Of a DNA stretch of 44,401 nt, positions 1 to 7,803 are shown piece after piece. A model generated the notes under the pieces. The model ran no database searches. It was given only the letters and a program-made list of their open reading frames with translations, and had not been told where the DNA came from. Source of the stretch: an uncultured Lachnospiraceae bacterium (GTDB taxonomy: Bacteria > Bacillota > Clostridia > Lachnospirales > Lachnospiraceae). The first letter of the stretch is position 1. Each line of letters starts with the position of its first letter. The position numbers were made by a program, and so were the translations under genes. The stretch spans positions 1 through 44,401 of the forward strand of contig CANOCU010000029.1 in NCBI GenBank assembly GCA_947564645.1, read 5' to 3'.

Positions 1-450
1 CGAGAGGTGCCCGCACGGTTCGGGAGGGAGCGTCCACGAGGCGCTTACCTCATGATCAGAAACGGCAGGATCTGGAGCTTCTTTTGCATGGCGAGAACAT
101 GGATGATCGTTTTTGTGGCGGATGTGCTGATCAGAAGCACCAGTCTGGCACAGGCAGGCGCGATCTATACAGCCTTTGTGAGACGGTTGCAGATCGGGAG
201 CCTGCTTTCACATGAGATTACATCCTATGGACTCAGTAAATATGATTTTCTGCTGTTGCTTGCGGCGCTTCTCATATGGCTTGCGGTATCCGTGACCGAA
301 GAGCGGGGCTTTGACGTGCGGACCGTGATCGCCAACCGGCCGGTGGCAGTCAGATGGCTTTGTTATTATGGAATTGTACTGCTCCTGTTGGTCACGGGAA
401 TTTATGGCGGCAGTTACGACACGGCGGCGTTTATGTACCAAAGCTTTTAG
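1..450 (+). CDS. MBOAT-family O-acyltransferase, 3' end only
   Basis: This is the last 149 codons of a gene whose start lies outside the window; the frame is open from base 1. Several hydrophobic helices are visible (around VADVLIRSTSLAQ, FLLLLAALLIWLAV and YGIVLLLLVTG). The C-terminal layout, an FR/IR-type motif after a helix, a soluble loop and a last helix ending GGSYDTAAFMYQSF, matches the tail of AlgI/PatA-type membrane acyltransferases. The complete MBOAT protein encoded at 20352-21842 ends in the closely similar FGAYGETYEQTQFIYFQF. Such proteins move acetyl groups across the membrane onto glycans, usually with an SGNH-fold partner. The catalytic histidine is not in the visible part, so the assignment rests on the tail. 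The next gene follows closely. Confidence 0.6.
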   Translation, partial: REVPARFGRERPRGAYLMIRNGRIWSFFCMARTWMIVFVADVLIRSTSLAQAGAIYTAFVRRLQIGSLLSHEITSYGLSKYDFLLLLAALLIWLAVSVTEERGFDVRTVIANRPVAVRWLCYYGIVLLLLVTGIYGGSYDTAAFMYQSF

Positions 451-477
451 GTGGCAGAAGCATGGGGGTTAGCAGGT

Positions 478-1587
478 ATGGCAAGAAAGATCGCATTTCA
501 TCTAAATTGTCTGGAGCAGGGCGGAGCGGAGCGGGTTGTCACCAATCTGGCGAACCAGTTTGCGGCCAATGGTTATGAAGTCCTGATCGCTACAGAGTGG
601 TATGGTGAGAATGAATTTCAGACAGATACGCGGGTGAGGCGTGTGCATGTGGGACTGCGGGAAGGCGATGAGAAGAAACATCGCCTTGTTCAGTTTTATC
701 TGCGGGTGAAATATTTAAGGCAGTTTCTGAAAAAGGAGAAACCGGATATCCTGATCCCCTTTGCCCGAAAGGCGCTCTACAGAGGCCTGATGGCGGCGTA
801 CTTTAGTAAGATTCCGGTCTTGATTTCGATTCGCACCGATCCTGCAGGACATTACGAGGAGAGATCCGATAAGATACAGATTCCGGTTCTGTTTCCCCGG
901 GCGGACGGCTGCGTATTTCAGACGGAAGGGGCCAGAGAATTTTTCGCGCCGAGGCTGCAGGACAATTCCCGGATCATCCTAAATCCCATCCATGAGAAAT
1001 ATATCGGCGTACCGGTTCCAAAGAAGCGAAGCCGGACGGTGGTGCAGTCCGGGCGGCTGGTGGATTTTAAAAACCAGCCCATGCTGATCCGGGCTTTTGT
1101 GAAGGTGCATGAGAAGCATCCGGAGTATGATCTGAAGATCTATGGGGGAGATTCCTTTGACGGGACGAAGGAGATTCTGGAAGGACTGATCGAGGAACTG
1201 CAGGCCGGAGCCTATATTCATCTTATGGGCGCAAGCGACAGTCTGGAGCAGGAGCTGGCGGATGCGGCGGTATTTGCTTTCACCTCGGACTGGGAGGGGC
1301 TTCCCAATGCTTTATTGGAGGCCATGTCCTTAGGGCTGCCGATCGTGGCCACGGACTGTCCCTGCGGCGGGCCGCGGACGGTCATGACAGACGGTGTGAA
1401 TGGCCTGTTGATTCCGATCAGGGATCAAAAAGCACTGGAAGATGGAATCAATCGTCTGATCGAGGATGAGCAGCTGGCAGAGCGGCTTGGGCTGGAAGCC
1501 AGGAAAATAGCGGATCGGGCTAATGGACAGGCGGTTTATGAGCAGTGGAGAGACTACATTGAGCAGCTGTGTGGGAAGGGAGATTAG
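478..1587 (+). CDS. GT4-family glycosyltransferase
   Basis: A predicted 369-residue cytoplasmic GT-B glycosyltransferase. The N-terminus has the acceptor-side GGAER motif (about residues 15-19). The C-terminal half has the donor-binding EGLPNALLE motif (E273-x7-E281), followed by a glycine-rich turn (PCGGP), as in retaining GT4 enzymes using nucleotide sugars. The ATG at 478 is preferred because MARKIAFHLNC begins directly with the first Rossmann strand and a GGGGG tract lies 9 bases upstream. An in-frame GTG at 451, directly after the preceding stop, would add nine residues. It is a clear paralogue of the GT4 at 5552-6667 (same N-terminal layout, same GGAER). The exact sugar cannot be read from sequence. 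Confidence 0.87.
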   Translation: MARKIAFHLNCLEQGGAERVVTNLANQFAANGYEVLIATEWYGENEFQTDTRVRRVHVGLREGDEKKHRLVQFYLRVKYLRQFLKKEKPDILIPFARKALYRGLMAAYFSKIPVLISIRTDPAGHYEERSDKIQIPVLFPRADGCVFQTEGAREFFAPRLQDNSRIILNPIHEKYIGVPVPKKRSRTVVQSGRLVDFKNQPMLIRAFVKVHEKHPEYDLKIYGGDSFDGTKEILEGLIEELQAGAYIHLMGASDSLEQELADAAVFAFTSDWEGLPNALLEAMSLGLPIVATDCPCGGPRTVMTDGVNGLLIPIRDQKALEDGINRLIEDEQLAERLGLEARKIADRANGQAVYEQWRDYIEQLCGKGD

Positions 1588-1663
1588 AATGCAGTTAACT
1601 GACATTGATTCATAGGTCGGGAATTTGAAAATAGCAGCGAAAAATACTAGACCATACAGGGGC

Positions 1664-1700
1664 TTGCTGTTACAATCACAATAGAGCTAAAATCTATACT
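1664..1700 (+). promoter_or_regulatory. candidate promoter for the deacetylase-amidotransferase pair
   Basis: The 129-bp gap before the deacetylase gene is AT-rich. It offers TTGCTG (1664-1669) 18 bases from TAAAAT (1688-1693), and also TTACAA (1670-1675) 19 bases from TATACT (1695-1700). Neither pair is close to consensus in both boxes, so this is only a candidate. A GTGAGGA-type ribosome binding site follows before the ATG at 1717. Confidence 0.3.
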
Positions 1701-1716
1701 AAAGTGAGGAAATATT

Positions 1717-2475
1717 ATGTTTTCATTTGACGATTACAGACAGATCATCAGGATCATTCAGTCAACGGGAAGGCACTGCAGCTATGCGGAGGCGCTTCAT
1801 AAAGAGCAGTTTATCATCATGCGTCATGATGTGGAGTACAGTGTGGAGCGGGCCTATCAGATGTCCAAGGTGGAAGAGAGCATGGACTTCGTTTCCACGT
1901 ATTTCTTTCAGTGGACCAACAACACCTATAACATTCTCTCCAGAAGAAATATGGATATGATCAAGGACATGCATGAGAGAGGGCAGCAGATCGGGCTTCA
2001 TTTTGCTTTGAACGGGATGACGGATATGCAGCAGGTGCGTGGGCGGATCAGGATGGAGATCGATATCTTAAGCGAGATGTTTGGATTTGAGATCACAGAG
2101 TTCTCGGTACACAGGCCGTCTAAGGATATTCTGCGGGAGAATATCAAGCTGGACGGTATCCTCAACGCGTATCAGGATGATTTCTTTACTTTTGCAGATA
2201 AAATAACGGACGATACTGAATTGAAGGTCAAATATATGTCGGATGCAAATCATATCTGGCGTTATGGATACCCTGACGAGAAAAATATCACTAGTTATGA
2301 TAAGGTTCAAATCCTGGTACATCCCTTTTCCTGGAGCAAGAAGGGCTATAACAACTTCGAGAACTACAGATCCCTGTTGCAGGAAAAGTATGTGGAATTA
2401 GTGGAATCGGTGGATCGGGAGTGTAAGGATTTCGGAGAATATAAGGAATATTTCCTGGAGAAGGATGTCAGATAG
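1717..2475 (+). CDS. NodB-like polysaccharide deacetylase family protein
   Basis: A 252-residue protein with the plan of a CE4/NodB-type deacetylase. It has MRHDVEYS (H37-D38) in the first metal/catalytic segment, QQIGLHF (H95), a VHRPS segment (H132) and a late ILVHPFSW segment (H202). These histidine-bearing strands are typical of the RHDVD subgroup found in polysaccharide loci, which lacks a signal peptide and so probably acts in the cytoplasm on a nucleotide- or lipid-linked sugar. The start has a GTGAGGA ribosome binding site. It is followed after 11 bases by the amidotransferase gene, so the two are probably co-transcribed. The substrate is unknown; N-deacetylation of an amino sugar is the obvious hypothesis. 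Confidence 0.72.
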   Translation: MFSFDDYRQIIRIIQSTGRHCSYAEALHKEQFIIMRHDVEYSVERAYQMSKVEESMDFVSTYFFQWTNNTYNILSRRNMDMIKDMHERGQQIGLHFALNGMTDMQQVRGRIRMEIDILSEMFGFEITEFSVHRPSKDILRENIKLDGILNAYQDDFFTFADKITDDTELKVKYMSDANHIWRYGYPDEKNITSYDKVQILVHPFSWSKKGYNNFENYRSLLQEKYVELVESVDRECKDFGEYKEYFLEKDVR

Positions 2476-2486
2476 AAAGGGCAGTT

Positions 2487-4382
2487 ATGTGCGGAATATG
2501 CGGATTTATCGGAAAGAGAAACATCAGCCTGGAGCAGCTGAAAGAGATGAATGATACGATGTATCACCGGGGACCGGATGACAGCGGGGAAGAGATCTAT
2601 GAGCTTGGCGGCGGCTGGCAGGCAGGATTCGCGCAGAGAAGGCTGTCGATTCTGGATCTCTCTGCGCTGGGACATCAGCCGATGCATTCACCGGAGGGGC
2701 GGATCAGCGTCGTATATAACGGAGAGATTTATAATTTTCGGGAATTGAGAGAAGAACTGGCGGACTATTCCTTCCGGTCGGATTGCGACACGGAAGTGAT
2801 CATAGCCGCCTATTTAAAATTGGGGATACAGTGCCTGGAGAGATTCAACGGTATGTTCGCTATTGCTTTGTATGACAGGAAGAGCGAAGAACTCTTTCTG
2901 GTGCGGGACCGGATCGGGAAGAAACCGTTGTATTATTGGTATGAGGGCGGTGAGATTGTATTTGCGTCAGAATTAAAGCCGCTTATGAAGTGTCCTGGAT
3001 TTACGGGGAAGATCGACAGCCGTGTACTGTCACGTTATTTGTTTCAGCAGTATATTAATGCACCGGAGAGCATCTATCAGGGAGTCTATAAGGTGGAGCC
3101 GGGCGCAGTCTTGCGTTTTTCTCATGGAAAGATCGATACCTGGAAGTATTGGGAGATAAAGGACGTCTATCATAAGGCGCAGGAAAAGCCTGTCACGGAT
3201 TATGAAGAGGCCAGGCAGCAGTTGAAGGAGCTTTTGAGAAAATCAGTAAAGATGCGCATGATCGCGGATGTACCGCTGGGGTCTTTCTTAAGCGGCGGAT
3301 ATGATTCTTCCCTGGTGACGGCTATCGCGCAGGAATGCTCGGAAAGTCCGGTAAAGACCTTTTCCATAGGATTCCATGAGGAAAAGTATAATGAGGCGAA
3401 ATATGCGAAAGCGGTGGCAGAGTATCTGGGGACAAATCACACGGAACTGTATATCGGTGAGAAGGATATGTTTGAGCTGGTGGACAGTATTGCCAGGTAT
3501 TATGATGAGCCTTTTGCGGACAGTTCCGAGATTGCCACGATGATGGTGTCAAAGCTGGCCAGGGAATATGTGACGGTGGCGTTGTCAGGCGACGGTGGAG
3601 ACGAATTTTTCTGCGGCTATAATATCTATGATAATGTAGGACAGGCGCAAAAGTTGGACAAGCTGGGCGGGATGGTTCATGGATTGTGTGCATTGCCTGT
3701 ATTTAAGCAGCTTCACATGGAGGAGCGGCTGCCATTCAAGGTGCGGGTGATTGCCGGAAATCGGGAGAGAGAGAGTAAGACTCAGTTTGGAGCCGGCAAT
3801 TATCTGATCCGGGCGAAAGCGATGGTAAAGGAGACGGGGGAGAAGGCAGCTACACTGCCGATTCATTACCTGATCGAGAGCCGCTATGGGGTGAAGGACT
3901 GGCAGATCCGCAGAATGCTGCTTGATATGGATACGTATCTTCCGGGAGATATTCTGTGTAAGGTTGACCGTGCTTCCATGAAGTATTCTCTGGAATCCAG
4001 GTGTCCGATCCTGGATAAAGAGGTGATGGAGTATTCTTTCCGGATTCCGCATCAGTATAAATATGCCGGTGGTAAGAAGAAATATATTCTGAAGGATATA
4101 GCGTATGATTATATTCCGCGGGAGCTGTTGGAGCGTCCGAAGGTCGGTTTCGGCGTTCCGCTTGATAAGTGGCTGCGCGGTCCGTTGTTGGAGCAGCTGA
4201 CGGATTACAGCAGCTATGAGTATTTGAAGAGGCAGGATATTTTCGATGCTGCGTATGTATCCAGGATGATAGGAGAGTATATTAGGACAGGGGATGCGGG
4301 ACCGGCGACGGGGGCTAATTATTCTAAGCTGACATGGTCGTTCTTTGTGTTTCAGCAGTGGTATCAGTATTATAAAGTATAA
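2487..4382 (+). CDS. asparagine synthase (glutamine-hydrolysing) family amidotransferase
   Basis: A 631-residue two-domain enzyme. MCGICGF gives the Ntn-hydrolase glutaminase nucleophile Cys2, and YNGEIYNF and SDCDTEV are glutamine-site segments. The C-terminal ATP-pyrophosphatase domain has the PP-loop SGGYDSS (269-275) and SGDGGDE. Family chemistry activates a carboxylate with ATP and converts it to an amide using ammonia from glutamine. In a polysaccharide locus, relatives of this family are implicated in making uronamides rather than free asparagine; that role is inferred here from neighbours. An AAAGGG ribosome binding site precedes the ATG, and the deacetylase gene ends 11 bases upstream. 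A 132-bp hairpin element begins 34 bases after the stop. A second family member lies at 7804-9729. Confidence 0.9.
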   Translation: MCGICGFIGKRNISLEQLKEMNDTMYHRGPDDSGEEIYELGGGWQAGFAQRRLSILDLSALGHQPMHSPEGRISVVYNGEIYNFRELREELADYSFRSDCDTEVIIAAYLKLGIQCLERFNGMFAIALYDRKSEELFLVRDRIGKKPLYYWYEGGEIVFASELKPLMKCPGFTGKIDSRVLSRYLFQQYINAPESIYQGVYKVEPGAVLRFSHGKIDTWKYWEIKDVYHKAQEKPVTDYEEARQQLKELLRKSVKMRMIADVPLGSFLSGGYDSSLVTAIAQECSESPVKTFSIGFHEEKYNEAKYAKAVAEYLGTNHTELYIGEKDMFELVDSIARYYDEPFADSSEIATMMVSKLAREYVTVALSGDGGDEFFCGYNIYDNVGQAQKLDKLGGMVHGLCALPVFKQLHMEERLPFKVRVIAGNRERESKTQFGAGNYLIRAKAMVKETGEKAATLPIHYLIESRYGVKDWQIRRMLLDMDTYLPGDILCKVDRASMKYSLESRCPILDKEVMEYSFRIPHQYKYAGGKKKYILKDIAYDYIPRELLERPKVGFGVPLDKWLRGPLLEQLTDYSSYEYLKRQDIFDAAYVSRMIGEYIRTGDAGPATGANYSKLTWSFFVFQQWYQYYKV

Positions 4383-4416
4383 AAATAAAGATGTGTTGTA
4401 GCCGGACGCGTCTGAC

Positions 4417-4548
4417 ATTGTGTATATCTCCTGAGGACACGCTTGCGCTCGGCTCCAAACGCAGCGGTACCAGGCTCGAAAGTTGCAGGCAACTTTGACC
4501 TCGCCAGGTGCCGGCGTTTTCCAACGGTCCTCAGGAGAAATACACAAT
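4417..4548. repeat. 132-bp hairpin element, copy 1
   Basis: The ends are 22-bp inverted repeats (4417-4438 and 4527-4548) matching at 21 of 22 positions around the core TCTCCTGAGGAC. The interior folds as well: GGTACCAGGC (4467-4476) opposes GCCAGGTGCC (4503-4512), and AAAGTTGC (4479-4486) opposes GCAACTTT (4489-4496) with a two-base loop. The whole unit is therefore one long imperfect palindrome. The left 54 bp recur in inverted orientation at 4881-4934 with 49 of 54 identical, and weaker similarity extends about 16 bp outwards. There is no coding capacity and no T-tract typical of a terminator. Possible identities are a MITE- or REP-like mobile palindrome, or a structured 3' end for the preceding transcript. 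Confidence 0.75.
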
Positions 4549-4862
4549 ACCAGGCGCTGTGTACTGACATTATATTCCGTAGGAATGATGCAATTGTAGG
4601 CATCGGTAAGGTGAGTTGCTATTTATGGTGCGTTATAGTTTACAGGCGGTGGGTTGTGAATTAATGTCATGGTGTTGGGATCATAAGGCAACTAACAGGG
4701 AAGTTGTGTTAATATAAATTGTACCTTGAAATAATGTGCCTTTATAGTAATGCCTGAATTTGATATTTATGCAATTTGGCTATAATTAATATAGTTCCAA
4801 TATGGAGGGACTTTTGACCTTGGCATCATGTCATTTAAGCAAGCCAATTTACAACGGCTGAA

Positions 4863-4934
4863 ATTATATATATCTCCTTAGTACCGTTGCGTTTGGAGTC
4901 GAGCGCAAGCGCGTCCTCAGGAGATATATATAAT
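4863..4934. repeat. 72-bp hairpin element, copy 2 (opposite orientation)
   Basis: Inverted-repeat arms at 4863-4884 and 4913-4934 match at 20 of 22 positions and share the TATATCTCCT...AGGAGATATA core with copy 1. The inner stem is TTGCG (4887-4891) against CGCAA. Read on the minus strand, it matches the left 54 bp of copy 1 with five differences, all transitions. It lacks the roughly 60-bp central stem-loop of copy 1, so it looks like an internally shortened relative. Confidence 0.72.
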
Positions 4935-5058
4935 CTCAGGCGTGTTCGGTCTAATCTAATGGCATTGGCTTTGAACTGTAACGCTTATAGAAAGTAGGTG
5001 TTACGTAATGCAGGGGTGAATTGTATAGTGTGATGGAGAGAATATATAATGATTAGAA

Positions 5059-5184
5059 ATGAACGATTTAACAAATGTGTATTTTGGCATAACGGAAGTT
5101 TTCCTGAGAGAAGTGAAGAAAAATATGGACTGTGATTTCATATGGTTAGAGTACGAATCTACGAGTGAAACATGGAAAGAATAA
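5059..5184 (+). CDS. doubtful 41-residue open frame
   Basis: A short frame from ATG 5059 reads MNDLTNVYFGITEVFLREV, then KKNMDCDFIWLEYE and a TAA at 5182-5184. The composition is protein-like (mixed hydrophobic, acidic and aromatic), unlike the surrounding stop-rich purine tract. However, there is no good ribosome binding site and I recognise no family. It could be a remnant of an eroded gene or chance. Confidence 0.15.
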   Translation: MNDLTNVYFGITEVFLREVKKNMDCDFIWLEYESTSETWKE

Positions 5185-5442
5185 TCGGAGTGTCTGTATG
5201 TCGGAAGTTGGAGAAGAAGATGGATAATGACGAAATATAGATAGGAAAGAAGAAAGATTGGATGGGTAGAGCGATTTATAGGGATGTAAATATGGAATAG
5301 ACAGTTTGTGTAGAATGACAGATGGAGTAACGAAGGGAATGCTATATAATGAAAAAATAGCTTGTGTATTGTAGAATAAAATCGAAAAATAAAGTTAGAT
5401 AACAAAATTAATTGTGTGTGCAATTTAAAATTGGAAAATAAG

Positions 5443-5470
5443 TTTAAATTTAATAAATCTGTTATATACT
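5443..5470 (+). promoter_or_regulatory. weak candidate promoter for the second GT4 module
   Basis: TTTAAA (5443-5448) and TATACT (5465-5470) are 16 bases apart, about 80 bases before the GT4 start. The -10 box is good and the -35 box poor. Surrounding AT-richness raises the chance of a coincidental match. Confidence 0.28.
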
Positions 5471-5551
5471 GCAGAATTTGCAGGAAGAATGAAAGAAAAC
5501 TGCGAAAAAAGTAAATAAAAAAAGGAAAATGAAGGATTTTATGCAAAAGCC

Positions 5552-6667
5552 ATGAAAAAGGTCGGAACAGGAAAACATATATGCTTTTATATAGGGTCCC
5601 TGCACAAGGGAGGGGCTGAACGTGTATTCGTAAATCTGTCTGAATACTTCCATCAAAAAGGATATCGGGTGACAATGGTCACACAGTACCAGTTTCCGCA
5701 GGAGGAAGAATATTTTCTGCCCCCGGGAGTAAGAAGAGTCCTCTCGGATCTGACAGTGGAAGAATTGAGTAACAGTCGTGCTGTTAATTTCTTTCGCCGT
5801 GTCCGTAAGCTGCATGGGATATGGAAACGGGAGGATGCAGATCTGGTGTTATCCTGTATCGGAAAAAATAATTTCATGACAGTTGTTACGACAATGTTCA
5901 CCAGAACAAGAGCGGTCGTCTCTGTGGTGGGAGAGGCCAGAGAAGAGTATCCAAACCGGTTGATGCGTATGCTGGCAAATTTGTTGTTTCCGTTTGCGGA
6001 CGGGATTATTTTACAGACGGAGCGGTCGCGGCATTTCTTCCACAATAAGAAAATACAGCGCAAGGCAGTGATCCTGCCGAACTCTCTGAATCCGGATTTC
6101 ATACGTCCCCGGTATGAAGGGGAGCGGGACAAGCGGATTGTGTCGGTGGGGCGCATGGATGCGAATAAGAACCATGAAATGATGATACGCGCCTTTGCTT
6201 CGCTTTCCGATCGTTATCCGGAGTATACGCTTACCCTATATGGGGATGGGGAACTTCGGCACTATTTGCAGGAGCTTGTAGAGAGGCTGGAGGTGACAGG
6301 GAGGGTGTTTATGCCTGGAGTGATCCCGGATGTGGCAAAGCAGATTGAGCGGGCAGCGCTTTTTCTTCTGACATCTTATTCGGAAGGGGTCTCCAATGCC
6401 CTGATCGAGGCCCTGGCTACGGGACTGCCGGTAATCTCTACGGATGTGCCGAGCGGTGGGACCGTAGAATTGATGGAAGACGGCGTAAACGGTCTGATCA
6501 TTCCGCCGGGAGACGAGAAGGCATTGATTCGGGCCATAGACAGGCTGCTCGGCGATCCGGACTATGCGGACAGGCTTGGCAGGGAGGCAGCGAAGATACA
6601 GGAGCGGCTTTCACCGGAGCGGGTAAACCGGCTGTGGCTTAAGTATTTTGAGCAGATTATGGGATGA
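5552..6667 (+). CDS. GT4-family glycosyltransferase
   Basis: A 371-residue GT-B enzyme with GGAER near the N-terminus (20-24) and the donor-site motif EGVSNALIE (E278-x7-E286), followed by VPSGG. It resembles the GT4 at 478-1587 over its length, so the two are probably paralogues from a module duplication. The start is unusual. The nearest good ribosome binding site, GAAGGA at 5531-5536, is 15 bases from this ATG but 4 bases from an ATG at 5541 that opens a four-codon frame ending in TGA, overlapping this start as ATGA. Translation may therefore depend on re-initiation. The sugar donor is not predictable. Confidence 0.87.
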   Translation: MKKVGTGKHICFYIGSLHKGGAERVFVNLSEYFHQKGYRVTMVTQYQFPQEEEYFLPPGVRRVLSDLTVEELSNSRAVNFFRRVRKLHGIWKREDADLVLSCIGKNNFMTVVTTMFTRTRAVVSVVGEAREEYPNRLMRMLANLLFPFADGIILQTERSRHFFHNKKIQRKAVILPNSLNPDFIRPRYEGERDKRIVSVGRMDANKNHEMMIRAFASLSDRYPEYTLTLYGDGELRHYLQELVERLEVTGRVFMPGVIPDVAKQIERAALFLLTSYSEGVSNALIEALATGLPVISTDVPSGGTVELMEDGVNGLIIPPGDEKALIRAIDRLLGDPDYADRLGREAAKIQERLSPERVNRLWLKYFEQIMG

Positions 6668-6676
6668 GAGGGAAAT

Positions 6677-7771
6677 ATGAAGAGAATCAAGAATGCCATA
6701 CAGATTGTCGCTTTTATCGGTATTTTTCTGTTGCTATTGGTGCCGGTTTCCTATATGGTGAGGACGAACGGCGACGTGAAGGATCGGTTTTCAGGATTTT
6801 ATGCGGAGAAGAAGGATACGCTGGATATTGTAATGATCGGATCCAGTCCTGTTTTTCCTTATTATATAGCGCCTAAATTATGGGGGGAGACCGGAATCGC
6901 GATGTATCCGCTGTCTTCCAATGTACAGAGGCCGGCGGCCATGAAATATCTGGTGGAGGAGGCGGAGAAGACTCAGTCTCCGTCACTGTATATCTTCGAG
7001 ATGCGCATGTTTACCATAGAAGACGAGGGATTGTCCGACAATATGGCATATACACGCGGGGTAACGGATAATATGCGTTATTCGCGTCAGCGGGTGAGGA
7101 CGATACAGGCGCTTGTGCCGGAGGATGATGAGGAAGGACGACTAAGTTACTATCTGGATATTATGAAATATCATACGAACTGGAAGATGTTGGCGCTTCC
7201 ATCCGAGTGGGCCAATATGACTTACCATAAAGCAAATCCTTTGAAGGGATACATGTTTAAGGACGAGGTAGGGCCGCAGCCCATGCCGGATTGCGGCAGG
7301 GCGAAAGGAGAGACGAGAGCGATCCCCCCGGAGCAGGAAGCTTATCTGAGAGACTTACTGGAATTTTTGCGGCAGTCCGGAAAAGAGGCGCTGTTTATCG
7401 TGTCTCCTTACGGAGAATCCCTGGAAGAGCAGCAGATGTTTAATTATATGGATCAGATCGTAGACTCTTATGGGTATGCGTTCTTCAATATGAATGATCA
7501 CTATGAGGAGATCGGTATTATCTTCGAAGAGGATTTTGCGGATTACGGAAGTCACACCAACGCCATTGGGGCAGAGAAGTGTACGGATTATCTGCGGGAC
7601 TATCTGCAGGAACATTATGATTTCGCTGACAGACGCGGCGAAGAGGCGTATCGTTCCTGGGACCGGGCCTATGAATTGTGGAAGACGCAGATGGAGCAGG
7701 CGAGAGAGACGATCCGGGGAAGGATCGAGCGCGGGGAATACGCGGAAATCGTAGAAGAACAGTGGGAGTGA
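6677..7771 (+). CDS. membrane-anchored SGNH-like protein, probably glycan O-acylation partner
   Basis: A 364-residue protein with one N-terminal membrane segment (about residues 8-28) and the rest predicted outside. The line IVMIGSSPVF (51-60) looks like SGNH block I, with Ser57 the likely nucleophile. Near the C-terminus, DYGSHTNAIGAEK gives the histidine and the HxN/G pattern also seen in the SGNH-like protein at 19346-20398 (YHLTNEG). DltD/AlgJ-like proteins of this shape work with MBOAT acyltransferases to O-acetylate polymers outside the membrane. Here the nearest upstream MBOAT is the partial gene at the window start, 6 kb away. The GAGAGGG ribosome binding site is good, and the gene sits 9 bases after the GT4 stop. 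Sequence similarity to classical SGNH families is weak. Confidence 0.6.
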   Translation: MKRIKNAIQIVAFIGIFLLLLVPVSYMVRTNGDVKDRFSGFYAEKKDTLDIVMIGSSPVFPYYIAPKLWGETGIAMYPLSSNVQRPAAMKYLVEEAEKTQSPSLYIFEMRMFTIEDEGLSDNMAYTRGVTDNMRYSRQRVRTIQALVPEDDEEGRLSYYLDIMKYHTNWKMLALPSEWANMTYHKANPLKGYMFKDEVGPQPMPDCGRAKGETRAIPPEQEAYLRDLLEFLRQSGKEALFIVSPYGESLEEQQMFNYMDQIVDSYGYAFFNMNDHYEEIGIIFEEDFADYGSHTNAIGAEKCTDYLRDYLQEHYDFADRRGEEAYRSWDRAYELWKTQMEQARETIRGRIERGEYAEIVEEQWE

Positions 7772-7803
7772 TTCCTGCCGATCATGTGGAAACGGAGTAG
7801 ATT

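Larger units (their letters stand above)
4383..5551. other. 1.17-kb gap without a convincing gene
   Basis: The left part holds two related hairpin elements in opposite orientation (4417-4548 and 4863-4934). Between them is a possible weak promoter (TATAAT at 4781-4786, with TTTGAT 16 bases before it). The right part, roughly 4990-5550, is AT-rich and strongly purine-biased on the + strand, with many stops; the only open stretch of note there is 5059-5184. A low-complexity phenylalanine-rich frame on the minus strand is a by-product of the purine bias. Confidence 0.7.

Noticed and set aside
3585-4547. Minus-strand 320-codon open frame
   Set aside because: It lies opposite the amidotransferase gene and the hairpin element; composition (Arg, His, Pro, Ile rich) is that of an antisense shadow.
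4417-4548. Hairpin copy 1 as an ordinary Rho-independent terminator
   Set aside because: The arms are far longer than a terminator stem, no T-tract follows, and a related copy lies 300 bp away in opposite orientation.
5001-5675. Minus-strand 224-codon open frame, very rich in Phe, Leu, Ser and His
   Set aside because: Low-complexity product of the purine-rich + strand; it runs into the start of a well-supported GT4 gene, and has no family resemblance.
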